A stretch of 64,000 bases of DNA. Source: Asticcacaulis sp. SL142 (GTDB lineage Bacteria > Pseudomonadota > Alphaproteobacteria > Caulobacterales > Caulobacteraceae). The notes below the pieces were generated by a model. The model worked only from the letters and a program-made list of their open reading frames with translations, did no database searches and was not told where the DNA came from. The translations under genes were made by a program, and so were the position numbers. Each line of letters opens with the position of its first letter. Position 1 is the stretch's first letter. Shown here piece after piece: positions 33,496 to 45,414 of the stretch. The DNA is taken from the NCBI RefSeq assembly GCF_026625745.1, contig NZ_CP113061.1:2877501-2941500 (forward strand), read 5' to 3'.

Positions 33496-36252
33496 ATGGC
33501 ATCAAACATCATCTCACGTCGTCACATGTTGCAGTCGGCGGCCGCCTTAGGCGCGGTGGCTTATGCCGCTGGTAATGCCATGTCGGCCAGAGCGGCCACC
33601 GGACAGGTCTCTGGCAAGGGCAAGCCGGTATCGGCCACGTCTTTGTCATGGATGGATAAGGTGACGCCGACGCGCTTTGACGGCACGACCTTAGGTGTGC
33701 CGTGGCCGCGCGGGACGGTGAAGGCCACCCAGGCGCTGAAACTTACCGACGCCAATGGGCAGGAAGTGGCATCGCAGTCGTGGCCGCTGGCCTACTGGCC
33801 GGACGGGTCGTTGAAATGGTCGGCCCATGCGGTCGCAGGTTCCGAAGGTCTTGCGGGCGCATCAGTCGTGATGGGTAAGCCTAAAGTACCGGCCAATGCC
33901 GTGCGCGTCACCCAGACACCGGCCTTGATTACGGTCAAATCCGGTGATCTGACCTGGCAGGTGCCAACATCAGGCGAGGCCCTGATCGCCTCTGCCACCA
34001 AGGGCGGGCGCACGACCCTGCGCGATATGAAGCTGGTGGCGCGGTCGCAGGATCAGGCGGATCTGGAGGCGACGGGTTCTGTCACCCAATCGCAATTTAC
34101 CTCGAAAGTCACCAAGGTCACGGTCGAACAGACCGGACCGGTACGCGCGGTGCTTAAGGTCGAAGGAACGCACAGTGGTGGCGGGCGCGACTGGCTGCCG
34201 TTCTCAGTGCGCCTCTATTTCTATGCGGGCTCTGAAAGTGTGCGTATCGTCCATAGCTTCATCTTTGACGGCGCCCCTTTCAAAGACTTTATCCGTGGCC
34301 TTGGGGTGACGGCCAAGGTCGCCATGTCGGACGAGACCTATAACCGCCATATCCGCCTGTCGGGTGAAGGTGTCGGTGTGTGGGGTGAGGCGGTCAAGCC
34401 GCTGACCGGCCTGCGTCGTCCGGCCGGTAAAAAGGCTCAGGCCGCCCAGATCGCCGGTGAAGCGGTGAAGATTGAGGACATCGGCAAGCCCGTTCAGGAT
34501 GGCCTGAAATGGATTCCGGAATGGGGCGATTTCTCGCTGTCGCAACTGACGCCGGATGGCTTTACGCTTAAAAAACGCACCGAAAAAGGTCACGCCTGGA
34601 TCGATTCCAATGCCGGGACGCGCACCAAGGGATTGGGCTATGTCGGTGGGGCCGCAGGCGGCGTGGCGCTGGGTTTTAAGGATTTCTGGCAACGCGCTCC
34701 GACCGCGATTGATATCCGTAATGCCCATACCGATCTGGCGGAAATTACCGCCTGGCTGTGGTCGCCGGACGCCCCGGCCATGGATGTGCGCCCCTATCGC
34801 TCGGCCGGTGAAATGGACACCCATCCCGAAGAGATCGAAGGGCTGAACATCACCTATGAGGACTATGAAAAAGGCTGGGATACCGCGCACGGCGTGGCGC
34901 GCACGTCCGAGCTTAATCTGTGGGTGCTGAACACGACGCCGAGCCATGAGGTCTTTTCCGGCATGGCCGAAAGTGTCGCCAATCCGCCGCGCCTGATGGT
35001 GTCACCGGAGCGCATCCATGCCGCCGGTGTGTTTGGTGACTGGGATGTGGTCAATGCCACGACGCCGGCACGCAAAATCCTCGAAGACCGTCTGACCTAT
35101 CAGATCGACTATTATATGCAGCAGGTCGAAGCCCATCGCTGGTACGGGTTCTGGACCTACGGCGATGTCATGCACACCTATGATGCCGACCGGCACATGT
35201 GGCGCTATGATATCGGCGGCTATGCGTGGGACAATTCCGAGCTGTCGACCGATCTGTGGATTTGGTACACATTCCTCAGAACCGGGCGGGCCGATGTCTT
35301 TAAGTTCGGTGAAGCCATGACGCGCCAGACCGGCGAGGTCGATGTCTATCATCTGGGGCGCTTCAAAGGCTTTGGCACCCGTCACGGGGTTCAGCCGTGG
35401 TCGGATTCGTCCAAGCAGCCGCGGGTGTCCAACGCTGCCTACCGCCGGATTTTTTACTTCCTGACTGCCGATGAGCGGGTCGGTGATCTGATGCGTGACC
35501 TTAATGAATCCGATTTCTCGCTCAAGAATGTCGATATTTCGCGTAAACTGCCACCGTCACCAGAGCGTGAAACGCCGGATGGCATCGTCAACTCATCGTT
35601 TGGTACGTCGTGGGGCTCGTTTATTTCGGCCTGGCTGACCGAGTGGGAGCGCACCGGCGATACCAAATGGCGCGATCGTATCATCAACGGCATGGTCACA
35701 ATTGGCGGTTTGAAACGCCGCTGGTTTGCGTCATCGGCGCCTTATGATCTCAAGACGGGCAAGTTCCTGGGCGAAGGCGACTATATCGCCGTGTCTCACC
35801 TTAACGGCGTGTTCGGCGTGGTGGAGATGAGTTCTGAGCTGCTGTCGCTGATTGATGAGCCGCTTTACCGTAAGGCCTGGCTGGAATATTGCCGCTATTA
35901 TAATGCGCCGAACGATGACTTGCAGGCCCTGCTTGGCACCGTGCCACGCGGGCGTAACCTGCGCGATTCCCATTCGCGCCTGACGGCCTATGCGGCCTAT
36001 CATGAAAACGACAAAGCGCTGGCCCTGCGGGCGTGGAGCGAGTTCTTTGGCGCTGAAGGGCGCGAATCTGACGGTGGTTTAGGCCGCCGTACCACCCGCA
36101 TTGACGGGGTGGCGACGCTGCGGCCACTCGATGAGGACAACAGCCTGTCAACTAATGGTACCGCCCAGTGGGGGCTGGCGGCGATCCAGAACATGGCCCT
36201 GATCGGCGACAGCCTTGAGGAGGCCGCGGTCCTTGTCGGCATCGTAAAATAA
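33496..36252 (+). CDS. Tat-exported exo-rhamnogalacturonan lyase-like protein (YetA/PL26 type)
   Basis: A 918-residue periplasmic protein. The N-terminus carries a Tat motif (SRRHML) with a hydrophobic stretch ending in MSARAA. The first half has beta-sandwich (RIFT-like) features: GTTLGVPWPRGTVKA, YWPDGSLKWSAHAV, RLYFYAGSESVRIVHSF. The second half is an alpha-helical barrel with GDVMHTYDADRHMWRYDIGG, YAWDNSELSTDLWIWY, and HSRLTAYAAYHENDKAL. This layout fits the large proteins of B. subtilis YetA kind and the exo-rhamnogalacturonan lyase family PL26; the family assignment is from memory and needs checking. Likely releases unsaturated disaccharide for GH105. Starts at ATG 33496 and converges with ccmG 10 bp beyond its stop. 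Confidence 0.75.
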   Translation: MASNIISRRHMLQSAAALGAVAYAAGNAMSARAATGQVSGKGKPVSATSLSWMDKVTPTRFDGTTLGVPWPRGTVKATQALKLTDANGQEVASQSWPLAYWPDGSLKWSAHAVAGSEGLAGASVVMGKPKVPANAVRVTQTPALITVKSGDLTWQVPTSGEALIASATKGGRTTLRDMKLVARSQDQADLEATGSVTQSQFTSKVTKVTVEQTGPVRAVLKVEGTHSGGGRDWLPFSVRLYFYAGSESVRIVHSFIFDGAPFKDFIRGLGVTAKVAMSDETYNRHIRLSGEGVGVWGEAVKPLTGLRRPAGKKAQAAQIAGEAVKIEDIGKPVQDGLKWIPEWGDFSLSQLTPDGFTLKKRTEKGHAWIDSNAGTRTKGLGYVGGAAGGVALGFKDFWQRAPTAIDIRNAHTDLAEITAWLWSPDAPAMDVRPYRSAGEMDTHPEEIEGLNITYEDYEKGWDTAHGVARTSELNLWVLNTTPSHEVFSGMAESVANPPRLMVSPERIHAAGVFGDWDVVNATTPARKILEDRLTYQIDYYMQQVEAHRWYGFWTYGDVMHTYDADRHMWRYDIGGYAWDNSELSTDLWIWYTFLRTGRADVFKFGEAMTRQTGEVDVYHLGRFKGFGTRHGVQPWSDSSKQPRVSNAAYRRIFYFLTADERVGDLMRDLNESDFSLKNVDISRKLPPSPERETPDGIVNSSFGTSWGSFISAWLTEWERTGDTKWRDRIINGMVTIGGLKRRWFASSAPYDLKTGKFLGEGDYIAVSHLNGVFGVVEMSSELLSLIDEPLYRKAWLEYCRYYNAPNDDLQALLGTVPRGRNLRDSHSRLTAYAAYHENDKALALRAWSEFFGAEGRESDGGLGRRTTRIDGVATLRPLDEDNSLSTNGTAQWGLAAIQNMALIGDSLEEAAVLVGIVK

Positions 36253-36261
36253 ACCAAAGGC

Positions 36262-36783
36262 TTAGTTGATCTTCGTCATCAATTCATCGGCCCGTTGTTG
36301 ATCCAATGGGCCGGTGACCTTATCGATGATCACCCCATCCGGGTGCACGATATAGGTTTCGGGCACACCGGAAATGCCGAGGTCAAGTCCCATATCGCCC
36401 GGTTCATCGCTGATGACCACAGCATAGGGATCACGGTGTTTGACCAGATAATTCAGGCTGTTCACCGGCGTGTCTTTGTAGGCAATGCCGATGATGACCG
36501 CACCTTTGGATTTCATATCGAGCAGAAACGGATGTTCGGCCAGACAGGGCGTACACCAGGACGCAAAAATATTGACCACGATGGGTTTATCGTAAGTCGC
36601 GGCAATGGTTTTAAGGTCGCGCAGTTCGGCGGTTTTCAGATCGGGCAGGGCGCGGATTGGCACAGGTTGGCCAACCAGTTCGCGCGGCTGGTATTCGGTT
36701 TTTTTGTGGAAATTGAAATATCCGAACACACCCACCAGAGCGGCCAGCACGATCAGCGGAATGAAAGCCAACAGCCGTTTCAT
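36262..36783 (-). CDS. ccmG: Thiol:disulfide interchange protein CcmG/DsbE
   Basis: A 173-residue membrane-anchored periplasmic thioredoxin that keeps the apocytochrome c CXXCH cysteines (or CcmH) reduced for haem attachment. An uncleaved N-terminal helix (LLAFIPLIVLAALVGVFGYF) is followed by the thioredoxin fold with active site FASWCTPCLAEHPF near residue 75, YKDTPVNSLNYL, and the cis-Pro segment SGVPETYIVHPDGVI. It is the last gene of the minus-strand ccmABCDG operon, overlapping ccmD by 4 bp (ATGA). Confidence 0.95.
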   Translation of the reverse strand: MKRLLAFIPLIVLAALVGVFGYFNFHKKTEYQPRELVGQPVPIRALPDLKTAELRDLKTIAATYDKPIVVNIFASWCTPCLAEHPFLLDMKSKGAVIIGIAYKDTPVNSLNYLVKHRDPYAVVISDEPGDMGLDLGISGVPETYIVHPDGVIIDKVTGPLDQQRADELMTKIN

Positions 36784-36947
36784 GTTTCGGATTTAACGTC
36801 TTTCAGCGCGTCCTGAAGGGCGTCGAGTTTTGTCTTTTGCACGCTGCGGGCGCGCAGAGATGCGATCACCAGCGCGGTTAGGGCCACAGCGGTCGCACCA
36901 TAGCAACCCCAGACGTAGAACCCGTATTTGCCCATATCGAGATCCAT
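36780..36947 (-). CDS. ccmD: Haem exporter protein CcmD
   Basis: A 55-residue single-span membrane protein that helps release holo-CcmE from the CcmABC complex. Reading the minus strand from ATG 36947 gives MDLDMGKYGFYVWGCYGA, a hydrophobic helix (TAVALTALVIASL), then a basic charged tail (RARSVQKTKLDAL). The KYGFYVWGCYG stretch and the helix-then-basic layout are diagnostic for CcmD. It is easily missed because it is short. It overlaps ccmG by 4 bp and lies 10 bp after ccmC, exactly the usual operon position. Confidence 0.92.
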   Translation of the reverse strand: MDLDMGKYGFYVWGCYGATAVALTALVIASLRARSVQKTKLDALQDALKDVKSET

Positions 36948-36957
36948 GCGAGTACCT

Positions 36958-37677
36958 TTACTGGAAACTTAAACGCGCCCGCAGGGTGCGGTAGCGGCGG
37001 GTGATGATCTCAGCATCTATGCGCACCAGCCACAGCCAGACGAACAGAACTTTGAACGCCAGCGCCATGACCAGCAGCGGCCACAGCATGTCAGGGGCAA
37101 TGGTCGGGCCGTCCATACGGACAACCGACGCCCCTTGGTGCAGGGTGTTCCACCAATCGACGGAAAACTTGATAATCGGCAAATTGACCAACCCGACCAG
37201 CGCCAGAATGGCTGTCGATTTCGCGGCCCGCACTTCATCGTCGATCGAGGCATGCAGGGCGATATAGCCGATATAAAACAAAAACAGTACCAGCACCGAC
37301 GTCATGCGCCCGTCCCATTCCCACCACGTCCCCCACATCGGCTTGCCCCAAAAAGAACCGGTGATCAGAGCCAGAGCGGTAAAGACAGCGCCGATGGGGG
37401 CGGCGGCCTTGGCGGCGGCATCGGCCAGCGCATGACGGAAAATCAGTCCAAAGAATGAGGCGATACCCATGATCAGGTAAACCGCCATCGCCATCCAGGC
37501 CGCGGGCACATGCAGGTACATGATGCGCACGGTATCGCCCTGCTGATAGTCTTCGGGTGAAGCAAAGCAGAGGTATAGCCCCCACACGAACAACACTGCC
37601 GCGAGTCCGCCAATATAGGGGCGGATCGGGGCAAAGACGCGCGTAAATCGCTCAGGGTTAGCCAGCCAGGTGATCAT
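36958..37677 (-). CDS. ccmC: Haem exporter protein CcmC
   Basis: A 239-residue inner-membrane protein with six hydrophobic segments that delivers haem to the chaperone CcmE. The tryptophan-rich periplasmic WWD motif is present as WGTWWEWDGRMTS, with flanking histidines in YLHVPAAWMAM and NTLHQGASV as haem axial ligands. Start ATG 37677; 39 bp after ccmB. Third gene in the minus-strand maturation operon. Confidence 0.96.
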   Translation of the reverse strand: MITWLANPERFTRVFAPIRPYIGGLAAVLFVWGLYLCFASPEDYQQGDTVRIMYLHVPAAWMAMAVYLIMGIASFFGLIFRHALADAAAKAAAPIGAVFTALALITGSFWGKPMWGTWWEWDGRMTSVLVLFLFYIGYIALHASIDDEVRAAKSTAILALVGLVNLPIIKFSVDWWNTLHQGASVVRMDGPTIAPDMLWPLLVMALAFKVLFVWLWLVRIDAEIITRRYRTLRARLSFQ

Positions 37678-37716
37678 GGTTTCGACATAGGGCTTTTGCA
37701 GGGTTAAGACAAGATA

Positions 37717-38406
37717 TCAAGAGAGCGCGCTTTTGAGCGCCGCCCCCATGGCGATCGGCCCCAGCGCCAGCGCAAACAAGGCGTAGGCGGTAAGCAAACT
37801 CAAGGCCTGAACCACCGGCGCGCCGGCTAGGTAGGCCTGCATCAAACCCGCACCAAAAATGACCGGCGGCACATAGAATGGCAAAACCAAAAGTGCGATC
37901 AGAACCCCGCCCTTGCGGGTGCCGAGGCTTAAACTCGCCCCGATGCCGCCGATAATGGCAAAGCTTAAACTGCCCAGAATAGCCGCGATCAGGCTGATAA
38001 AAGCCGCGTCCACCGGCGCGCCCAGAATAATCATGACAAAAGGTGTGAGTACCGCCAGCATAAGCCCCGTGCCCAGCCACTGGGCCAGACATTTCAGCAG
38101 AGCGATGACTTCCATAGGCAGCGGGCCAAGGCGCAATATATCAAACAGGCCGTCCTCATAGTCGCGCTCAAACAGCCGCTCCAGCGACAGCAGCGAGGCC
38201 AGCGCCAGACTGAGCCAGGTCAGGCCGGGGGCGACCCGCGACAACGTGCCGCTGTCGGAACCTAGGCTTAGCGGGATCATGGCCATCAGGGTCAGGTAAA
38301 ACCCGACCGCCAGAAGCGGCCCGCCGCCACGGGTCAGGGACAGGCCGAGATCGCGCTTGAGCAGGGACAGGGCCGCATGGGGGGCGGCATTAATCTTGGT
38401 CGACAA
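37717..38406 (-). CDS. ccmB: Haem exporter permease CcmB
   Basis: A 229-residue membrane subunit of the CcmAB ABC transporter that drives release of holo-CcmE. Six hydrophobic segments and the family stretch LSLERLFERDYEDGLFDIL with MEVIALLKCLAQWLGTG and LGTRKGGVLIALLVLPFYVPPVIFG are visible. The start is TTG at 38406: an AGGAGG site lies 7 bp upstream inside the end of ccmA and no ATG fits before residue 41. The two genes overlap by 17 bp, indicating translational coupling. Confidence 0.94.
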   Translation of the reverse strand: MSTKINAAPHAALSLLKRDLGLSLTRGGGPLLAVGFYLTLMAMIPLSLGSDSGTLSRVAPGLTWLSLALASLLSLERLFERDYEDGLFDILRLGPLPMEVIALLKCLAQWLGTGLMLAVLTPFVMIILGAPVDAAFISLIAAILGSLSFAIIGGIGASLSLGTRKGGVLIALLVLPFYVPPVIFGAGLMQAYLAGAPVVQALSLLTAYALFALALGPIAMGAALKSALS

Positions 38407-39046
38407 GGGCTGCCTCCTGCGCGGATATGTCAGGGCGGGTCAGGTGGACGGTGCGGGTCTCAAACGGCAGCCGGTCATGGATGGCCGCAATGATGATGCC
38501 ACCATCGCTCACATGGTCCTGCATCAGCCGGGCGGCTAAATCACGCTGACCGATATCGAGCGGCGACATCGGCTCATCCAGAAGCCAGAGTTTGCGCGGT
38601 GCCATCAGCAGTCGTGCCAAGGATACACGGCGTTTCTGACCGGCAGACAACAGGCGGGTTTCCAGATCCAGCAGAGGCGACAGGTTCAAGTATTGGACTG
38701 CAAATTGATAATTATTCTCATTTGCGTTTAAGTATTGCGCCTGAAACCGTAGCTCCTGCTCTGTGGTACGGGTTGGGCTTAACGCATCCTGATGACCAAG
38801 ATAGTGGGTGAATTCTGTGCGAAATCTTACAGGCTCAATCGGGCCGCCCGCGTCAGAGGCCGAGATTTTACCCGTGTGAGGTGAAAAAAAACCGGCAATG
38901 GCCCGCAGGAGCGTGGTTTTGCCGACGCCGTTTTGACCGGTCAGACTTATGGCGTCGCCACTTCTGACTTCCAGATTCAGATTTGAAATCAGAAGGTTAT
39001 AGCCTTTTTTCAGGCTAATCTTGTCAAGTATCACCCTCAGAGACAT
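38390..39046 (-). CDS. ccmA: Haem exporter ATP-binding protein CcmA
   Basis: A 218-residue ABC ATPase powering the CcmB channel. Walker A is TGQNGVGKTTLL near residue 40, the signature is LSAGQKRRVSLARL, Walker B is LWLLDEPMSPLD, and the switch His is in IIAAIHD. The start is ATG 39046 (MSLRVILDKIS); the upstream TTG at 39070 adds eight non-family residues. It heads the minus-strand ccm operon, divergent from acnA across about 220 bp. The 3' end holds the ccmB ribosome site. Confidence 0.95.
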   Translation of the reverse strand: MSLRVILDKISLKKGYNLLISNLNLEVRSGDAISLTGQNGVGKTTLLRAIAGFFSPHTGKISASDAGGPIEPVRFRTEFTHYLGHQDALSPTRTTEQELRFQAQYLNANENNYQFAVQYLNLSPLLDLETRLLSAGQKRRVSLARLLMAPRKLWLLDEPMSPLDIGQRDLAARLMQDHVSDGGIIIAAIHDRLPFETRTVHLTRPDISAQEAALVDQD

Positions 39047-39268
39047 GAAAACGACGTCCCGTTCACCCAAAATAACCCGAAAATATGTTGGGGCCTTAAT
39101 AGACGAAAAGCCATAACAAGTTTAGAAGGGCAATTGACCGCCTGACTTTGGCATCGCGTCGCGTAAGCGTGGAACCCTGTGAGTTCCCCTTTCATGCGCG
39201 CGATCAAGAGACAAGAAATGGCCATCGGGGCTGTTTGTAGGGGCGGTCACATTGAAAAGGAAGCTAAA

Positions 39269-41959
<2,691 letters not shown>

Positions 41960-41967
41960 GTCTTTTA

Positions 41968-41998
41968 GCCCCGCCGGTTTGCGCCGTGCGGGGTTTTT
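41968..41998 (+). terminator. Terminator after acnA
   Basis: GCCCCGC pairs with GCGGGG, followed by TTTTT, directly after the acnA stop. Confidence 0.75.
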
Positions 41999-42070
41999 CC
42001 TGTTCAACTTTTCGCATTTGCGATATGGCATGGATGATCCGTGCCCGACATTCATTCAAGGTTTTCTCCC

Positions 42071-44653
42071 ATGCTTGAAGCTTACCGCGCCCATGTAGCC
42101 GAACGCGCCGCTCTGGGTATTCCGCCCTTACCGCTGACCGCCATTCAAACCGCCGAAGTGATCGAACTGATCAAAAATCCGCCTGCGGGTGAGGCCGATT
42201 TCCTGCTGGACCTGATCACTTACCGCGTCCCCCCCGGCGTGGATGATGCCGCTCAGGTCAAGGCGTCGTTTTTGTCTGCGGTGGCGCACGGTGATTTTCC
42301 GGTAGACCTGATCAGCCGTGAGCGTGCGACAGAACTGCTCGGCACCATGGTTGGTGGCTATAATGTCAAGCCGCTGATTGATTTGTTGACCGATGCGGTG
42401 GTCGGCAAGATCGCCGGTGAGGCGCTCAAGAAAACCCTGCTGATGTTCGACTTCTTCCACGATGTCGCCGAACTGGCCAAGGGCGGCAACGCCAATGCCA
42501 AAGAGGTCGTGCAGTCGTGGGCTGACGCTGAATGGTTCACCTCGCGCCCCAAGGTGGCCGAGCGCATAACCGTGACCGTGTTCAAGGTCACCGGTGAGAC
42601 CAATACCGATGACCTGTCGCCTGCGCCGGATGCGTGGTCGCGTCCGGATATCCCCCTGCACTATCTGGCCATGCTGAAGAACACCCGCGACGGCATCACT
42701 CCCGAAGAGGACGGTAAGCGCGGGCCGATCAAGTTCATCGAAGACCTCAAGATGAAGGGCCATCTGGTCGCCTATGTCGGCGATGTGGTCGGTACCGGCT
42801 CGTCGCGCAAATCGGCGACCAACTCGGTGATCTGGGCGACCGGCGAAGACATTCCTTATGTGCCGAATAAGCGTTTCGGCGGCGTGACCCTGGGCGGCAA
42901 GATCGCCCCGATCTTCTTCAACACGCAGGAAGATTCCGGCGCCTTGCCGATCGAAGTCGATGTCACCGACTTCCACATGGGCGATGTCATCGACATCTAT
43001 CCCTATGCCGGCAAGATTGAAAAGAATGACGTCAAGGTCGCCGATTTTTCGCTGAAATCGCACGTTATCCTTGATGAAGTTCAGGCCGGTGGCCGTATCA
43101 ATCTGATTATTGGCCGCTCACTGACCGCCAAGGCGCGTGAGTTTCTGGGCCTGCCCGCCTCGACGGAGTTCCGTCTGCCGGTGCCGCCTGCGGGTTCGGA
43201 CAAAGGCTTTACGCTGGCGCAGAAAATGGTCGGTAAGGCCTGCGGTCTGGGCGAAGGCCAAGGCATCCGTCCCGGAACCTATTGCGAGCCCAAGATGACG
43301 ACGGTCGGCTCTCAGGACACGACCGGCCCGATGACCCGCGATGAGTTGAAAGACCTCGCCTGCCTTGGTTTCTCGGCGGATCTGGTGATGCAGTCGTTCT
43401 GTCATACCGCCGCCTATCCGAAGCCGGTCGATGTGAAGACCCACCGCGAATTGCCCGCGTTCATTTCCAACCGTGGCGGGGTTGCCTTGCGTCCCGGCGA
43501 TGGGGTGATCCACTCCTGGCTCAACCGTCTGCTGCTGCCCGATACGGTCGGCACCGGTGGCGACTCGCACACCCGCTTCCCGATCGGGATTTCGTTCCCG
43601 GCGGGGTCTGGTCTGGTCGCCTTTGGGGCGGCGACCGGTGTTATGCCGCTCGATATGCCGGAATCCGTTCTGGTGCGTTTCAAAGGCGCGTTGCAACCGG
43701 GTATTACTTTACGTGATCTGGTCCACGCCATCCCGTACTACGCCATCAAGCAGGGTCTGTTGACGGTCGCCAAGGCCGGTAAGGTCAATGAATTTTCAGG
43801 CCGGATTCTGGAAATCGAAGGCTTGCCGAACCTGAAAGTGGAACAGGCGTTTGAACTGTCCGATGCCTCGGCGGAGCGTTCGGCCGCGGGCTGCACCGTC
43901 AAGCTCAACAAAGAGCCGATCATTGAATATATGACCTCCAACATCGTGTTGATGAAGAACATGATCGCCGATGGTTATGCCGATGCCCGCACCCTGTCGC
44001 GCCGCATCAAGGCGATGGAAGACTGGATCGCTGATCCGGTGCTGATGGAGCCTGATGCTGATGCTGAATATGCCCACATCATCGACATCGACCTGAATGA
44101 AATCGTTGAGCCGATCCTATGCGCGCCGAATGATCCGGACGATGCGCGCCTGCTGTCCGAAGTGGCGGGCACGCACATCGATGAAGTGTTCATCGGATCG
44201 TGCATGACCAATATCGGCCACTTCCGGGCGGCGTCTTTGCTGCTTAAGGATAAGAAGGACATCCCGACCCGCCTGTGGGTCGCACCGCCGACCAAGATGG
44301 ATGCCGCTGAACTGACCAAGGAAGGCCATTACAACGTCCTTGGTACGGCTGGCGCGCGTATGGAAATGCCGGGTTGTTCCTTGTGTATGGGCAATCAGGC
44401 GCAGGTGCGTGAAGGGGCAACCGTGGTGTCGACCTCAACCCGCAACTTCCCGAACCGTCTGGGCAAGAACGCCAATGTGTTCCTGGCCTCGGCGGAACTG
44501 TCGGCGATTGCCTCAAAGCTTGGCCGTTTGCCGACCTTAGAGGAATATCATGCCGATATGGGCGTGGTGAATGCGGCGGGTACCAGCGTCTATCGTTACA
44601 TGAACTTTGATCAGATCGAAGAATATGCCGAAGCGGCCAAGGCCTACGTTTAG
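42071..44653 (+). CDS. acnB: Bifunctional aconitate hydratase 2 / 2-methylisocitrate dehydratase B
   Basis: An 860-residue AcnB-type aconitase, distinct from AcnA in domain order. The HEAT-like domain comes first ([43 protein letters not shown]), then the swivel domain ([33 protein letters not shown]), and the cluster domain with [47 protein letters not shown] and [15 protein letters not shown] 42071 gives the family's N-terminus; the extension from 42041 is dropped. It lies about 110 bp after acnA behind a terminator, so it is a separately controlled second aconitase. A terminator follows. Confidence 0.97.
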   Translation: MLEAYRAHVAERAALGIPPLPLTAIQTAEVIELIKNPPAGEADFLLDLITYRVPPGVDDAAQVKASFLSAVAHGDFPVDLISRERATELLGTMVGGYNVKPLIDLLTDAVVGKIAGEALKKTLLMFDFFHDVAELAKGGNANAKEVVQSWADAEWFTSRPKVAERITVTVFKVTGETNTDDLSPAPDAWSRPDIPLHYLAMLKNTRDGITPEEDGKRGPIKFIEDLKMKGHLVAYVGDVVGTGSSRKSATNSVIWATGEDIPYVPNKRFGGVTLGGKIAPIFFNTQEDSGALPIEVDVTDFHMGDVIDIYPYAGKIEKNDVKVADFSLKSHVILDEVQAGGRINLIIGRSLTAKAREFLGLPASTEFRLPVPPAGSDKGFTLAQKMVGKACGLGEGQGIRPGTYCEPKMTTVGSQDTTGPMTRDELKDLACLGFSADLVMQSFCHTAAYPKPVDVKTHRELPAFISNRGGVALRPGDGVIHSWLNRLLLPDTVGTGGDSHTRFPIGISFPAGSGLVAFGAATGVMPLDMPESVLVRFKGALQPGITLRDLVHAIPYYAIKQGLLTVAKAGKVNEFSGRILEIEGLPNLKVEQAFELSDASAERSAAGCTVKLNKEPIIEYMTSNIVLMKNMIADGYADARTLSRRIKAMEDWIADPVLMEPDADAEYAHIIDIDLNEIVEPILCAPNDPDDARLLSEVAGTHIDEVFIGSCMTNIGHFRAASLLLKDKKDIPTRLWVAPPTKMDAAELTKEGHYNVLGTAGARMEMPGCSLCMGNQAQVREGATVVSTSTRNFPNRLGKNANVFLASAELSAIASKLGRLPTLEEYHADMGVVNAAGTSVYRYMNFDQIEEYAEAAKAYV

Positions 44654-44669
44654 CAGGGACTTAAAATCG

Positions 44670-44698
44670 AGCCCCATCGGAAACGGTGGGGCTTTTTC
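44670..44698 (+). terminator. Terminator after acnB
   Basis: AGCCCCA pairs with TGGGGCT around TCGGAAACGG, followed by TTTTT. Confidence 0.85.
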
Positions 44699-44713
44699 TA
44701 TGAGCTGAAAACG

Positions 44714-44756
44714 CAAAAACGCCTGTGCCAAGGGGATGAAGCACAGGCGTTGTTTT
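44714..44756 (-). terminator. Second terminator, strongest in minus direction
   Basis: AACGCCTGTGC (44719-44729) pairs perfectly with GCACAGGCGTT (44741-44751). The minus-strand reading runs into TTTTTGCG and the plus-strand reading into GTTTT. A minus-strand transcript from the structured element at 44810-44906 could end here. Confidence 0.7.
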
Positions 44757-44758
44757 AG

Positions 44759-44789
44759 TTGCCCTACCGCTCTGCTGCTTGAGGGCATG
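44759..44789. repeat. Dispersed intergenic repeat, copy 2
   Basis: Matches 7171-7201 at 28 of 31 positions, both ending CTGCTTGAGGGCATG. The ends can pair (GCCCT/AGGGC). Confidence 0.6.
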
Positions 44790-44809
44790 ATGCGTTAAAG
44801 AGGGTCTCT

Positions 44810-44906
44810 AAATATATCGGTTGAGCCGCCCCTAACAGGTTCGGGCTGTGGGGGGCTGTTCAGGGGGGAACCCGCTCTTGGCGTCCCAACCGACACACAT
44901 ATATTT
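44810..44906. ncRNA. Candidate structured RNA, class unknown
   Basis: The ends pair: AAATATAT and CGGTTG (44810-44823) with CAACCG (44887-44892) and ATATATTT (44899-44906). Inside, CGCC/GGCG and GGTTC/GAACC can pair, giving a rod of about 97 nt with a G-rich tip. I looked for 4.5S, tmRNA and the usual riboswitch signatures and did not recognise one; a 6S-like rod cannot be excluded. The strand is uncertain; the terminator at 44714 favours minus. Confidence 0.35.
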
Positions 44907-45075
44907 ACGCCCCATCCGGGCAAATGAACGGCCAAATTAAGGTCATTTATTGTTAGCTTCATTTTGTTTTGAAACGTGGTTTTGGCGCTTCAAATTGCCT
45001 GTGAATGTCTTGCCAATTTGAGCGACTTAGGGCGTACTGTATGGGTCTGTATTCCCACGACAGGTCTGATCCGGC

Positions 45076-45414
45076 ATGAGTATTCAGGATTTGGGCGTCG
45101 CCCATCCCACCCCGCGCGGCCCGGTGTTTTTTGAACGCAAGGAGCTTGAGTTGATCCTGCGCCTGTACGGGCAAAAGGTGGCGGCGGGCGACTGGCGCGA
45201 TTACGGCATCGACACCTTTGCCGACGCGGTGTCGTTTAATGTCTTTCGCCGCACCAGCGAGGCGCCGCTGTACCGCATCGAAAAACGTCCGGCCTTAAGC
45301 CGTAAACAGGGGGCGTTTGCGGTGTTTAATCAGGCCGGTCTGATCCTGAAACGCGGGCGCGAACTGGCGCCGGTTCTGGCCGTGCTCGATAAAACGAAAT
45401 TGAACGTGCTCTGA
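45076..45414 (+). CDS. DUF2794 family protein
   Basis: A 112-residue alphaproteobacterial protein of unknown function. The pattern VFFERKELELILRLYGQKVAAGDWRDYGIDTFADAVSF region, then RIEKRPALSRKQGAFAVFNQ and GRELAPVL, matches the DUF2794 family, which is nearly always this length. It has no signal peptide or membrane segment, so it is cytoplasmic. Start ATG 45076 is the only suitable one. It converges with the glycosyltransferase gene, with stop codons directly adjacent (45414/45415). Confidence 0.85.
   Translation: MSIQDLGVAHPTPRGPVFFERKELELILRLYGQKVAAGDWRDYGIDTFADAVSFNVFRRTSEAPLYRIEKRPALSRKQGAFAVFNQAGLILKRGRELAPVLAVLDKTKLNVL

Larger units (their letters stand above)
44654..45075. other. 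Intergenic region holding two terminators, a dispersed repeat and a structured element
   Basis: No protein gene seen. In order: acnB terminator (44670-44698), a second hairpin terminator (44719-44756), repeat copy 2 (44759-44789), a long paired element (44810-44906), a short GCCC/GGGC hairpin near 44910, and the upstream region of the DUF2794 gene. Confidence 0.7.
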
